64,000 nt of DNA from Aquilaria yunnanensis (GCA_039654915.1 CM077594.1:105476893-105540892); one strand, 5' to 3'. Shown: positions 35,648 through 47,840, counted from the stretch's first letter. Notes: generated from the letters alone by a model not told the origin. Program-made: numbers and translations.

Positions 35648-35850
35648 TAAAAACTATGATAATAACCCAATCTTTGTTTCGTTTTTCTTTTCTCGAAAAT
35701 CTTCTCTCATGAGAACAATACTCGCCGTCTGTACAACTACATGCTTGAATAAGACAACCAGAATGTTACAGTGGATGATTAAAGCTTTTTCCTTTTCACA
35801 GTCATACATGGTCGTCAAATTGAAGCGTGTATAAGTGATTGCTACAAGAA

Positions 35851-35895
35851 GGGAGAGGGAGAGAGAGAGAGAGAGAGAAGGGGGGGGGGGGGGGG
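35851..35895 (+). promoter_or_regulatory. GA-repeat and 16-G tract in the CLC leader
   Basis: A (GA)n run (about 35851-35878) passes into sixteen consecutive G (35880-35895), ending 49 bp before the CLC start codon. GA repeats near plant start sites are known binding sites for BPC/GAGA-type factors; the G run could form a quadruplex in DNA or mRNA. Role here is inference. Confidence 0.6.
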
Positions 35896-35944
35896 ATAGG
35901 AAACTCCGGAGTTCTTCTCTTTCTGCAACGTCCCTCTTCCATAA

Positions 35945-38900
35945 ATGGAGGAAGATCCAATCCAACGGCCAGATTCAGACACACCTCAGAAGATAGAAGT
36001 TCGAGAAGAAGAAGAAGAAGTAGAAGAAAGAGACCCAGAAAGCAATGCTCTGCAACAACCACTTCTCAAGAGAAACAGGACCTTGTCATTGTCTTCCAAT
36101 CCACTGGCCTTGGTCGGAGCTAAGGTCTCCTATATCGAAAGTCTTGACTATGAGTAAGAATTTCAACAAAAAAACCTCCTTTCTTTGATCTTCATTGGGT
36201 GATAAACAGGGTACAAAAACGAGCGCTATTGAAAGAATTGAATTTGGAATCATGCAGGATCAATGAGAATGATCTTTTTAAACATGACTGGAGGAGCAGA
36301 TCCAAAGTACAAGTGTTGCAGTACATATTCTTGAAGTGGACGCTCGCTTTCCTCGTTGGCTTGTTGACTGGTTTGATTGCCACCTTCATCAATCTTGCGG
36401 TGGAGAACATAGCTGGCTACAAACTCCTTGCTCTTGTTCATTTCATAGAGAACCAGAGGTCTAGCTGGAGTTCCTTGCAACTCAAGAGTTTTAAGCACCG
36501 CAGCGAACTATCTTTTAACAAGAATTAGATCTCTGATTTGGTGCAGGTACCTAACCGGACTCGGGTTTATGATCGGAGTCAATCTTCTTCTAACATTTCT
36601 GGCTGCCATTCTATGCGTATGGTTTGCTCCCACTGCTGCTGGCCCTGGAATTCCCGAGATCAAGGCTTATCTCAATGGAGTCGATACTCCCAATATGTTC
36701 GGTGCCACTACTTTGATCGTTAAGGTTGGTTATGTTTTCATCAGTTAAAAGCATTCCACTTTCAAATGGTGTCAAACTGAACTTGGGATCAATTATTTTT
36801 CTGGTTGGTTGGAGTTCTGATTTTTTTATTTTTTGAACATTCCAAACTTCTCGGATATCATTTTCTTGATACGGTTTTGAACAAAGCTTTGGTGATAAAG
36901 TTAGCTTTGATCTTCAAACTCATTAAATTTCACACTACTGTAGATCATTGGAAGCATTGGAGCTGTTTCTGCTGGACTTGATCTAGGAAAAGAAGGGCCG
37001 TTAGTACACATAGGCAGCTGCATTGCTTCTTTGCTTGGCCAGGGGGGCCCTGATAACTACCGCGTAAAATGGCGTTCGCTCCGCTATTTCAACAATGACA
37101 GAGACCGCAGAGACATCATCACCGTTGGTGCCGCTTCTGGTGTCTGTGCAGCCTTCCGTGCCCCTGTGGGTGGTGTTCTGTTTGCGCTGGAGGAGATCGC
37201 GACTTGGTGGAGAAGTGCCCTTCTCTGGAGAACTTTCTTTAGCACTGCAATTGTTGTTGTTGTGCTGAGGGCCTTCATTGAGATTTGCAACTCTGGGAAG
37301 TGTGGCCTCTTCGGAACAGGAGGACTTGTAATGTTTGATGTGAGCCAAGTTACAGTTCGATATCATCCCATGGATGTCATTCCAGTGGTTGTAATTGGGA
37401 TCATTGGAGGAGTTCTGGGAAGCCTTTACAATCACCTTCTGCATAAAGTGCTCAGACTCTACAATCTCATTAATCAGTAAGTTAAAGATGGTACATTGGT
37501 ACACTTCTCTTCAACTGTATCATATTTCAGCCTAGTGAGTCACAACCACTATACAAATTTTGTGCTCAATGAGTGTCTATTATTTTCTGCAGGAAGGGAA
37601 AGTTGCACAAGTTACTTTTGAGTCTTTTTGTTTCCATTTTCACCTCTGTGTGCCTCTATTGTCTTCCTTTTCTGGCCAAATGCAAAGCTTGTGACCCTTC
37701 CTTTTCTGAGACCTGTCCTACTAATAACCGGACAGGCAACTTCAAGAAGTTCAACTGCCCGGATGGCTACTACAATGACTTGGCTACTCTCCTCCTGACA
37801 ACAAACGATGATGCTGTTCGGAACATCTTCTCCTCCAACACTTCCACTGAGTTCCATTCTTCGTCTCTTTTGATATTCTTTACACTCTACTGCATTTTAG
37901 GGTTGTTTACATTTGGCATAGCTGTGCCTTCGGGACTTTTCCTTCCAATTATCCTCATGGGATCAGGTTATGGTCGCCTTCTTGGCAAAATGATGGGATC
38001 ATATACAAAGTTGGATCAAGGGCTTTTTGCTGTTCTTGGTGCAGCTTCTTTGATGGCTGGCTCAATGAGAATGACTGTCTCTGTCTGTGTGATATTTCTA
38101 GAACTGACCAACAACCTCCTCCTTCTGCCCACCACAATGATAGTCCTTTTGATAGCCAAAACAGTTGGAGACAGTTTCAACCCAAGCATATACGAAATCA
38201 TACTTGAAATGAAGGGCTTGCCTTTCTTGGATGCAAAGCCCGAGCCATTCATGAGAAATGTGACCGTTGGTGAGCTAGCTGATGCCAAGCCTCCGGTAGT
38301 CACCCTTTCCGGAATTGAGAAGGTGTCCCGAATCATTGAAGTGCTGAAAAATACTACACATAATGGCTTCCCAATTGTAGATGAAGGCATTGGTGCAAAA
38401 GAACTGCATGGACTGATACTTCGAGCTCACCTCATTCAGGCACTGGAAAAGAAATTGTTTTTTCCCGAATGGAGGAGAGCTGAGGAGTGGGAAGTGAGAG
38501 GGAAGTTCAACAGCATCGATCTGGCCGAGAGGGGAGGGAAAATTGAGAGAGTGAGTGTGACGCCAGAGGAAATGGAGATGTATGTGGACTTGCATCCCTT
38601 GACCAATACAACACCATACACGGTGGTGGAGAGCCTGTCTGTGGCTAAAGCGCTGGTGCTGTTCAGACAATGTGCCCTGCGCCATATGCTCATTGTCCCC
38701 AAGTATCAAGCAGCAGGAGTAAGTTCCTCAGTTTCTGAAACAATTCTCAAGCGTTTTGTTGTTTATTTTTCCCACTACTGGAGTTGTTAAGGTGTGTCAT
38801 GATTATATATTGCAAACGCTAGTTCCGATCATATCATCTGCTGCATTTGCAGGCATCTCCGGTGGTGGGCATATTGACGAGGCAGGATCTTCGGGCGTGC

Positions 38901-38960
38901 AACATTTTGATGGCTTTCCCTTATGTTGCAAGATCCAAGGGGCAAGAAAAGCGGCACTGA
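35945..38960 (+). CDS. CLC-A/B: CLC-a/b-type vacuolar nitrate/proton exchanger
   Basis: Anion/H+ antiporter of the plant CLC family that loads nitrate into the vacuole. Six exons: 35945-36153, 36258-36458, 36547-36724, 36944-37476, 37593-38718 and 38853-38960; 784 aa, near the 775-780 I recall for Arabidopsis CLC-a and CLC-b. The acidic N-terminus leads to QPLLKRNRTLS, then SYIESLDYEINENDLFKHDW. The pore motif GPGIPEIK has Pro at about residue 170, the residue linked to nitrate preference in CLC-a; chloride-type plant CLCs have Ser. GKEGPLVHIG supplies the gating Glu (about 213) and FALEEIATWW the proton Glu (about 280). The C-terminal cytosolic part (about 580-780) carries two CBS domains. 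All splice sites are GT-AG and frames join without stops. The start follows a GA/G-rich leader. Tail-to-tail with the methyltransferase gene, stop codons 322 bp apart. Confidence 0.96.
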
Positions 38961-39092
38961 TGAAGCCTGTCTGGCAAAATCAAGAACTTGGAAATTTTTT
39001 GGGTATGGTTTGGTTTGAAGTATAGATTACCCATTGGTTAGAATTCTTTCAGCAGTATAAGATCATTTTGTCTGAATGCATATTTTCTACTT

Positions 39093-39098
39093 AATAAA
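39093..39098 (+). terminator. Candidate poly(A) signal of the CLC gene
   Basis: AATAAA, 133 bp after the stop codon, in AT-rich context. Plant poly(A) signals are loose, so this is tentative. Confidence 0.4.
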
Positions 39099-39282
39099 AA
39101 AACAAATGATTATTTCTTTTCGACCTTGGCTTGTACACGGTGAGGAAACAGTTGCAGATATCTTAGTGTAGGCAGGCAGGCTTCTCTTACAAAATAAAAG
39201 TTCGGTCTCTGCTGCAGTTTCTTGAACTCGAGTCGATTAAAGAGCGATGAAAATAACTGCTCCTTCCGGAATCATCGTTCAA

Positions 39283-42200
39283 TCAAGAAAGCTTCTTTTT
39301 CTTCTTTCCAGATTTTTTTTTCCTGGGCCCCCTCTTGAACACTGCCAAGACCTCAATACTGCCAAGAATTATTTAGAGTTACTTCCACTGCATGGCTAGT
39401 CATCGGAGGAAGAGGCAGAAGGGAGGGAAAAAGATGGAGTAGAGCTTTGACACTTGCTTTAAACAACCAAGCAGAGGTAAGAATGCTGAGAGTCGAGGAT
39501 TAATACCTATGGGTGCCAGGGAAAAAGTTGAAACCATGAGCCTTCTCCAAATGCCAAGCCTTACCATTCAATAATGCTTTGCAGTCCTGTACAAAAATCT
39601 TTACTACTTCGCAAAATACAATAGAGACTCGATAAAGATCAAAATAACAAGTGGCTTTGCAGCTGCAGTTACCTCTTTGAAGTTCTCCCATCCACAACTG
39701 ATGTAAATGAGAGTCTCTGGCAGTGATTGATTTCCATACAAAGTTGCTTCATCTCCAATCTGAACTGAAGTTTCTTTTGCACGTTCTCTTGCGCGCAGAA
39801 CCCATGGTCTCTTTTCTTCTTTTGACTTTGAAGATGAACTGCAGTCAAAGATAAGTCGAACAATTTCAACTTGAAATACGTTATAGGGCCGTGACACTCA
39901 GATGAGATCAGCAGCTTGAAATAAACAGAAGCTCTATTACTAAAAGCAAACACACAAACAAACAGATATTAGCAACTTCATGGACTTCAATGTGTAACGA
40001 GATGTATAGATTGGCTTACCTCTGTAATAAGGAATTAGCCTTTTGTGGGGTTTTAGTCCGTAATGCATCAATCAGAGATGCATCCAGACCCTTCCTTGGA
40101 GGATCAACAATGACAACATCTGATCCAATAAGCCAAGAAAGAGGATCCTACAAGCAGCAACTTCAACATGCAGTCAGTTCTGAAACTCTTCAGAATCACA
40201 CGTGAGTTAAAATCAGGTTAAAACAAAATATCCAGTTCTTCAGTTAGCTGTCATTTTTTATGCAGACGAACCAAACCCTTTAGATCACCTTTTCCAATTG
40301 AACTGTAAGAATAAGGCACTGACATTTTTTTTTTGTATCAGATTGCTGAAAATTCAAATAAGACATGGTCCTTGGATCTGAATTCAAAATTTAGAAATAC
40401 TTACAATTGAAGTGTCTGCCTGATGCCAGCTAATGCTTCCATCAAATGAATTCTGTAATCGCTGAGTTGTTTTCTCAAATGATAGCTTTGACTCTTTGTT
40501 GATCTCAATGCATTTAACTGACCTGACAACAATAGAAACTTGAAATTGGTAGATCTGCTCTGTTTGAAGGATAAAGAAATGAGATGCCCATTGCAAAGCA
40601 TAACATCCAGTTCTTGCCTGCATTTCCTAGTGGCAGCTAATGATAGTCCAATAACTCCAGCTCCTGCATACAAATCAGCCACAGATGCTCCATGAGGGAC
40701 ATACTTTTGTAATTTCCGCATCAAGACATCAAAAGCCTGTAAAGAGAGGAAGAAGTTAAGCAATATTAAGAGAGACTTCTACCTACCAACTTAAAACACA
40801 GCTTACAATTCCTCTACAGTTTCTTATTCTAGCCTTTATCCTGTAGAATTGAAGTAGACCATAAAATGTGGCACCGCATAACAAGCTGACAATAAAACAT
40901 GAAACTGGCCCAATTTGCTTATTGCTTTTAAAAATTTTCATTTTATGTTATGCATGGGAAACAGCATCACGCCAAACGGCAAACATTGTAAGAAAATATC
41001 TCCATAGCCATATTCAACAAGAGTTCTTTTTCCCTTTTTACCCTTTTCTAATGTGGACATTCCGAGCAGACCTAAAACAACAGGAACTCTTAATCTTCCC
41101 ATACCCTTGTGTTTGCTTGCCCAAAACTGGATGGATCCAAGGATATATCAATTCCTCCGACATGCTCCCAGAAGTCTCTTTCACCTAATAGATGCCTCCA
41201 CCTATTCCCAAAAATTATCTGCATTACCAACAAAATAATGTAAAACTGGTAAAAGCATTTGATAATACAGAAAACTTTATGGACCAAGAAGATGCAGAGT
41301 AAGAAAATTTATGCAAGTCAATTCTCAATTTTCTCACTGTAATTTATTAATCATGCCATGGCTGCTGTCAATTTGCACTTTAGGAGGATGCGAACGAAGA
41401 TAAAGGAAACTTTTCAGACTCCTAACTGCATGAATTGCCTAATATTTTCATTCATATGAGTTGAAAATGTTAGCAACATTCTCTAGCATGTCCCCATGCT
41501 CTTTCCTTTTTACATTACCAAAACAAACGCTATTGTAAGAACTTTAATCAACTTTTAAACACCTACATGCAGGCAAAATGCCTAAATTCTATGCGACTTT
41601 ACTGATGGTGGCACAGCAGAGCAAAGCAAACAAATACAGAATAAACTATAAACAAAAATTTTTATCACATTTCAGCACGTTAAGATTGAGTCTTACGAGC
41701 TAAAGTTTCAACTCACATTGTTAGTAGACGTCTGAAAATTAGCCCATACAGAGTGAACCAAGTGTTTTTTGCTCCTTGGTCCACCATTTCTCCATAAGAA
41801 CTGTAAAAATCCAGGAGAAAAAAAAAGTTTAGATGGATGAACGCAGAAAGACATAAAAGGGAGTGAGGAACAGTAGCAAGAAAATGTGGGCTGTGAAACT
41901 CACATTAGCCAAGGCATTTAGTTTGTCAGAACTGGAAGACTTCTCACTTCTTGAATTCCAAACTAGTGCAACCTGTACTCTACCTGAAATCAAGTTCATT
42001 CAAGTTTGCGGTCAGCTTTATGGAATAGGAGATCTCCAGTCAAAACATACCCAAAGGGCTAGTATGGTGGTTTCAAGTATCCATTTTATCAAGATTACCA
42101 TTTTCATATCTTTCTGACGCAGGAAGAGATGTGTTGTATGTTGTTACAGCCATCTGCGCACCGCAAATGTCCATCAAATAGCCAAATACACGTTCAGAAC

Positions 42201-43190
42201 AATTTAACACAAAACTGAGTGTTCTCCCAGTTCCTTTATCTTTTCTTAAGTATTCACCTGTATGTATCTCAAGTCACCTGTGCCTTCATCTTCGTCATAC
42301 GGTTCAACGTTCAACTCCTTAATACCTAACAAAGCCAAGAAAGAAAAAAAAGCACAGATAATCCTGTAGTTGAGCAGAAACTCATCAAGCGTCGATCACG
42401 GAAATGTATACAAGAAAAGCTAAGCAGAATACTACCTTGTCTCACTAGCTCAACACTAGCATTAATATTGGGATGATGAGCTGCAGGAGTAGGATTAAGA
42501 TGACATTAAACAATAAGAGCTACATATTGACAAACTGAAACACAAATAAAGACCAGAAACTCATAATATCCGCATTTTCGCACCTCGGCACTGAGGAATA
42601 TCTACAACGTTGTGAGTACCCTCCTGGTAAAGACCAATCAGAGGGTTCTCCGATGACCCACGAACGGCCAGCTTCGCGCGGCACCTCCAACCCCACTGAA
42701 ATGAGAACCAAAATAGCAAAATTTTATGAAGATGGGAAGCGAATAAATAACAAATAAAATTGAATTGAGAAAGAAAGTGATAATAAAATTATAAAATAGT
42801 GTAATTACCAATCTACAGCTATCGAACGTAAAATCCAAGTCTCCGACCCTCTTAAAAAAATCAGTTGCCTCCTTGACTATCTCCGGACGGTGCAGATCAA
42901 ACTCATGGGTGCAACCGGAGCAGCTGACAGTTCGAACAATAATGACAAGTAAGGAGATGAAATTCTTACGGGCCGAAAGTGATAATTTGAAAGAAGAGAG
43001 AAAGTGCGTACGATTCGAAGTGGGGGCACTGCAAGGCGCACGTTAGCGATGGGAGGCTGGTTGGGGAAGCGCCGACGGTCAGTGTCGGCGGCGGATTAGG
43101 AGAAGCGATAGTGTGCAGCGCTCGGGCTGAAGCCCGACAAATGATGGTTGCAAAGGACGGTGGTCTAGCCGGAAAGCTGCAAAGAGGCAT
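39283..43190 (-). CDS. RumA/TrmA-like RNA (uracil-5-)-methyltransferase
   Basis: SAM-dependent methyltransferase expected to form 5-methyluridine in rRNA or tRNA, probably in an organelle. Fifteen exons, 512 aa: 43190-43012, 42923-42809, 42695-42584, 42480-42436, 42325-42258, 42153-42099, 41983-41904, 41800-41717, 41218-41105, 40736-40618, 40522-40405, 40147-40020, 39838-39673, 39586-39507 and 39358-39283. The N-terminus (about 45 aa, Ser/Ala/Pro) looks like a transit peptide. LQCPHFESCSGC gives C55, C61 and C64, the C-x5-C-x2-C of the RumA iron-sulfur cluster, followed by THEFDLHRPEIV. Later: DLYAGAGVIGLSLA (SAM site), SVKCIEINKES, DVVIVDPPRKGLD, and LIYISCGWENFKED with the likely catalytic Cys. 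The tail is lysine-rich. The intron after exon 10 has a GC donor. By neighbours this is the At3g27180 counterpart. An ORF from 43301 would extend the N-terminus; the ATG at 43190 is preferred. Confidence 0.92.
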
Positions 43191-43380
43191 ATGTTGCTCC
43201 GGCGGCGGCGGCTGTCGGAAATTGTGTTGACCTTGAGAGTTGAGTGAGACTACTACTTCGCGGGAGGAATGGATAATGATAAGTTCGGTGTAAAATTTCA
43301 TTAAAAAAAAAAAAAAGTTCGGTGTAAAATTTTTACATTATGTGTTTTTTTCCCACTTTTTTTTCTTTTATAATAATGCA
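43191..43380. other. Upstream region of the methyltransferase gene
   Basis: Short promoter or 5' UTR squeezed between the methyltransferase ATG and the 3' end of the LINE. It contains the duplicated 18-bp site described separately and T-rich runs (43345-43372) that may be the LINE tail. Confidence 0.5.
43281..43332 (+). repeat. 18-bp direct repeat flanking a poly(A) micro-insertion
   Basis: AAGTTCGGTGTAAAATTT occurs at 43281-43298 and again at 43315-43332, separated by CATT plus about 12 to 14 A. This is the footprint of target-primed insertion in which almost only a poly(A) tail was integrated. Confidence 0.75.
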
Positions 43381-43404
43381 TCATATCTTATTCCACTGCC
43401 AAAA

Positions 43405-43997
43405 TCAAGCCAAATCGCCAACAACAATGTCAATAAGCTGTGTCGGAAAAACATCCGTCCACAGACAAAAGGAATCACAGGAAAGGCCAAACTTGCCCAA
43501 GCAGTGAGCCGCCCGGCTGTGTTCTCGAGGCGTGAAGCGGATGTGCCATTCCGAAAAATTCCCCAGATAACGATGAATCGCCTCTATGCAACTATAAGCT
43601 TCTAAGCTGCCCACTTTGCCTGATATAATCACCTGAACCACAAGTTTGGCATCCATCTCCACACATAGCTTGGAGACATGGAAGTCCGCTGCGAGTTTCA
43701 GTCCTTCGAAACAAGCTAGGCATTCAGTAAGGAACGGGTCTGAAGGTCCTTGTTTGTTCACTGCAAGTGCTGCTAGAGTCTCACTATTATCGGACCGGAG
43801 GATCGCACGCCCAGCCCCAAGCCACCACCCTCGCTAACTGCTGCATCTGTTTTCAGTTTCGTCCAACCTCTAGGAGGCTTCTTCCATCCCCTGGTCAGAG
43901 CAGCAGTTTTGAAGCAGGTAGCGCGTAATTCACATTCGTTGAGCCTCCTTTGGATCATCCAATCACATTCCTCTCGGCGAGCAACCGGTTTGACCAT
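43405..43997 (-). pseudogene. LINE RNase H domain (RVT_3 type), broken
   Basis: Two overlapping frames: first KLKTDAAVSEGGG (43773-43997), then TECLACFEGLKLAADFHVSK with LCVEMDAKLVVQVI and HIRFTPREHSRAAHCLGK (43405-43761). This is the plant-type RNase H at the C-terminus of L1-like ORF2. One frameshift separates the halves. Confidence 0.8.
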
Positions 43998-44002
43998 GAA
44001 CT

Positions 44003-44230
44003 ACATCGTTTCTGTGCTTCCAAAGGATGGACCTCTCATAATCTTGTCCCATTGCGGAAGCTATGACCTGCCCTATCCAATCCATCATGCATGCCCCTGG
44101 GAGATCTATTATATCCACGCCAGCCGCTGTGCTTCCCACACCTTCTTGGCAAAACCGCATTCCCGAAAAATATGAAGTTCAGATTCTCCAGCCTCTTCAC
44201 AAATAGGACATCCATTCGGCGTAACAACAA
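44003..44230 (-). pseudogene. LINE zf-RVT zinc-binding domain
   Basis: Frame NGCPICEEAGESELHIFREC with GFAKKVWEAQ, the CPxC...H..F..C domain that follows plant LINE reverse transcriptases. A stop comes soon after. Confidence 0.7.
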
Positions 44231-44231
44231 A

Positions 44232-46700
44232 TTAATTATCTCGCGTAGGGAGGCAATTATGTGCCGCCGCCCTCCAAGGAAAGAACTTTGCTTTATTGTC
44301 CACTTGGGATCCCCAAATAGATTTCCACACCCGAGTGCTATCCTGGTTATTTTCCATTTGAGCTTCCATCATCTTCGCCTTCAGGACACGGGCACACAAA
44401 GATGACTCGTTACAAACCAATCTCCGGCCTTGCTTCGCTAGATTCGCTAAATTAAAATTGGAGAGGTCCTGAAATCCTAAGCCTCCATCATCCCTAGACC
44501 GCCTCAACCGAGCCCAACACATCCAATTTATTCCTCCGCTACTCTTGCCATGATTCCACATGAAATTATTCATTGAGATTTCGAGCTCCCGACACATGCC
44601 CCCACCCCCAAGATAACAAAGACACTCATAATGTATGTAGGAATGGATTGTGCCACCGCTTTAGTAAGTGTCTCCTTCTCTGTCAGCAACATAATTTTTG
44701 CTCTCCAACCCGAAATGTGCTTGTTAATTCTCTCCTTCAAATAACTAAACGCTGCTTTTTTAATCCGACCAATATTAGCCGGCAGCCCAAGATAACGAGC
44801 CACATCCGGACATTCCGAAACTCCAAAGCTCAACAAGAAGCAATGTATCTGATCATCCGCTTGTGTTTGGAGTGAAGAAAAGGGCTGACTTAGCATAATT
44901 TATCTGCTGCCCCGACATCATCTCGTAGTTTTTCAGTGTTGCCAATAAGCACTCTCCCTTCTGATCGGTCCGACAGAACCAAGCTGTCGTCAGCAAAGAG
45001 TAGATGAGAAACTTTAGGACCATGGCAACTTGCAGCCACTCATGTAAGATTTCCAGTTGCCATGGAATTAAAAATTGCAGTATATCGCTTATCTGGTATA
45101 GATATTTTTACATTTTTTTTTAATCTTTTTACATGGAATGCCACTATATATCATGGTATTTTGTGTTGTTTCATATACTAATAATTTTTTTTGTATTTTT
45201 AGTCAAAAAAATAAAAAACTACGGTATACTGCAAATACTATAAGCTACGTACTATGGTTTTATATTTTTCACGGACATATGTGAGATTTTTTTTTTTTAT
45301 CATTTTACATCAAAATATCATACATAAATATATAAAATGGTAAAATATAATTAACACACATATTTTAACATAAATATTTACTTTTAGTTTTTTGTTACTT
45401 TTTTTTTAACTTTTGCTTTCTTTTTATCTGTGTATTAGAAAATGTATTGTTATTATTAAAATATTATTTCTTTTTTTTTTTCTCTTGTATCAATAAATTA
45501 ATTGTTTGTGCTTCGTAATATTTATTTTACCCTATATATAAAATTTTTTATATTTTTTTTATAAAAAATATCTTCTATCATATATAATTTATTTATATTT
45601 GACAAACTATGATGACAAAAAAAATTAGAATCCATATAAAAATGTGCAAAAGAAATTTTATTTAATTTATTTGATCTTCAAATAATATCCTAATATTTAT
45701 GTTTTTGTGAAAATAGTAATGATATATGGTATGGTATACTATACGGTACACCTTAAAAATATAGGGTGTGGTATACCTAGTGGTAACGGTATTTAACACA
45801 TTGCCCACTACTGCCTTAGCTTTCAGAAGCATCAACAACCCTTTTGGAAATAGAAGAAAAAGGTAAGGGGATAAATAGTCCCCTTAATAGAGATCTCTAT
45901 TAGACTGAATATGTTTGTAACTCTGACCGTTCACCATCACTGAATAAATCACTATGGAGATGCACTCTATAATCACTACTATTAGACGGGTGGGTAATCC
46001 TACCTTTTCCATCATAGCCCAAATAAAGCTTTTTTTGACTCAGTCATATGCTTTGAACATATCAAGCTTCAAGCCACACATAGACATTTTACCATTGTAC
46101 CGACCTCTCATGTTGTGAAGCAGCTCATATCCTACCAAGATGGTATCAGAAATCAGACGTCCTTTTAATAAAGCACTTTGTGTTCCTCCACAGTAACCTC
46201 AGGTAGAGCCACCTTAAGTATGTTAGTCACCACCTTTGAAAAATTTTTATAAATTACATTGCGTAGGCTAATAGGCCGATACTGGGTCATATTCTTTGGG
46301 GACTTCACCTTTGAAGTCAACACTATATTTGTCTGATTAACCTTCTACACTGAACCACCATAGTTTAAAATATTAAGACAAAAAACAATGACATCCTGAC
46401 TTACTTGTGCCCAAAATTTCTGATAAAACAAAGTTGGCAGGCCATCAAGACCCAGAGCCTTAGATGGGTCCATATCCATAAGTGCTTGCTAGTCCTCTGA
46501 TGCAATAACTCTATCTCCAACTTCATTCTCATCTCTGATGAAATAGTCAAATGATCATAGGAATCCAATTGCTCCAACTCCCCCCTCCACTTGAAGAAAA
46601 CAACTGCATGAAATATTGTGTTGAAATCTTCGTCATGCCCTCCTCATTGTCAGGTGCCAACCCACTGCTTATCCTGATTCTGGAGCCTCGTCATTCTGTT
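44232..46700 (-). pseudogene. LINE reverse transcriptase, fragmented
   Basis: Pieces in order on the minus strand: a QGDPLSPYLF-like block near 45850, SHLLFADDSL (the catalytic FADD, about 44985-45020), ARYLGLPANIGRIKKAAFSY with GWRAKIMLLTEKETLTKAVAQ (44570-44896), and WARLRRSRDDGGLGFQDLSN (44232-44597). The upstream part (45830-46700) is riddled with stops. An AT-rich segment splits the domain at about 45063-45812. Confidence 0.8.
45063..45812. mobile_element. AT-rich insertion inside the LINE RT
   Basis: LINE frames stop at both edges and resume across it (LLMLLKAKAV on one side, MATGNLT..AASCHG on the other). The right edge TAGTGGGCAATGTGTTAAATA (complement) looks like a MITE end and is followed by GGTATACC-type repeats. 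A matching left end and target duplication are not clear. Confidence 0.5.
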
Positions 46701-46959
46701 GTTCTTGCACAGTGAGAAAGCATAATTATGGAAGAATCACGTGTTGGAGTCGGCTTCATAGAGCCAGTTAATGAGTGACTTTTGCTTCTAGAGAACCTCC
46801 TCCTTGTGCATCCATTCAAATAGCTCCTTTTTAGCTTTCTGTCCCCTGTGGAAATTCTTTGGGTTTAGCCTCTCTTGAGCTATTACCTTGAGCTCCTCCT
46901 CCAGGCGTCGAATCTCCATTTGAACATGACCAAACTCCCCCCATTTCACACTGATAACG

Positions 46960-47840
46960 TAGATGTGACCCTACTTATATTTTTCTACCACAGAATCTCC
47001 CCTTAGAAAAAAAGTATTCGCTACCCAAGCGCCCTCCATTATTGCGCTGCATCTATCAGTTCTCAACCACATTTTTTCAAAGTGAAAAAAGTGTTGCCTT
47101 TTCTCTCGTTGAGGCGGCCTCCAAAGGTTAAGTTGAATGGCTGAATGGTCTGAGAAATGAGCAGGTCTGTGGAACACATTCACCTCTGGAAACATAGCTT
47201 GCCAATTTGCTGTCGCAACTACCCGGTCCAACCTACACCATATTACCCCTCTCCATGACAAACTCCTGACCAGTTAAAGTCCATCCCCCACAAAACCCAA
47301 GTCCTCCAACTGGCGTATAGCTAAACAATCACAAAATCTCTACATCAACGCCTCATCTCGGAAGTCTCTGCCCAGCTTCTCCTCCTGGGACATAATTTCA
47401 TTAAAATCTCTATTGCAAACCCAAGGCAACCTGGAAGTTCACGCTAAAGATCGCAACAGATCCCATGACTCGTCCTTCCAAGACTGATCCGCCACACCAT
47501 AAAAACTAGTGTACCTCCATCCTCCTACCCTATTCACCACTTCCACTTCCAAATTAATGTGCCTTTTTGAAAAGCTCAACAATCGGGCGTTTACCTCTTC
47601 TTTCCATATACAAGCAATCTTGTCCGAGCACCCCTCACGACTAACTACAAACATGTTTGGAAAACCACATTCTTGATGTACCAACTCCATATTTTCCTGT
47701 TGTAACCACGTTTCACACAGAAAGACTAACACAACTTGGTCTCTCTGTAAGAGTTTTCTTAGTGACTGAATTGACCGAAGGTCTCCTAAACCTTGATAAT
47801 TCATAAACATGTAACTCACAGCGATCTGCGGCCCTAAACC
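46960..47840 (-). pseudogene. LINE endonuclease (AP-type), broken
   Basis: MNYQGLGDLRSIQSLRKLLQ with VLVFLCETWLQ (47439-47819) is the N-terminus of an exonuclease-endonuclease-phosphatase domain; GVIWCRLDRVVATANW and FSDHSAIQLNL (46971-47261) carry its C-terminal RLDR and SDH signatures. A frameshifted stretch links them. Confidence 0.8.

Noticed and set aside
37001..37504. 167-aa minus-strand ORF inside the CLC gene
   Set aside because: It is the antisense of the highly conserved CLC exon 4.
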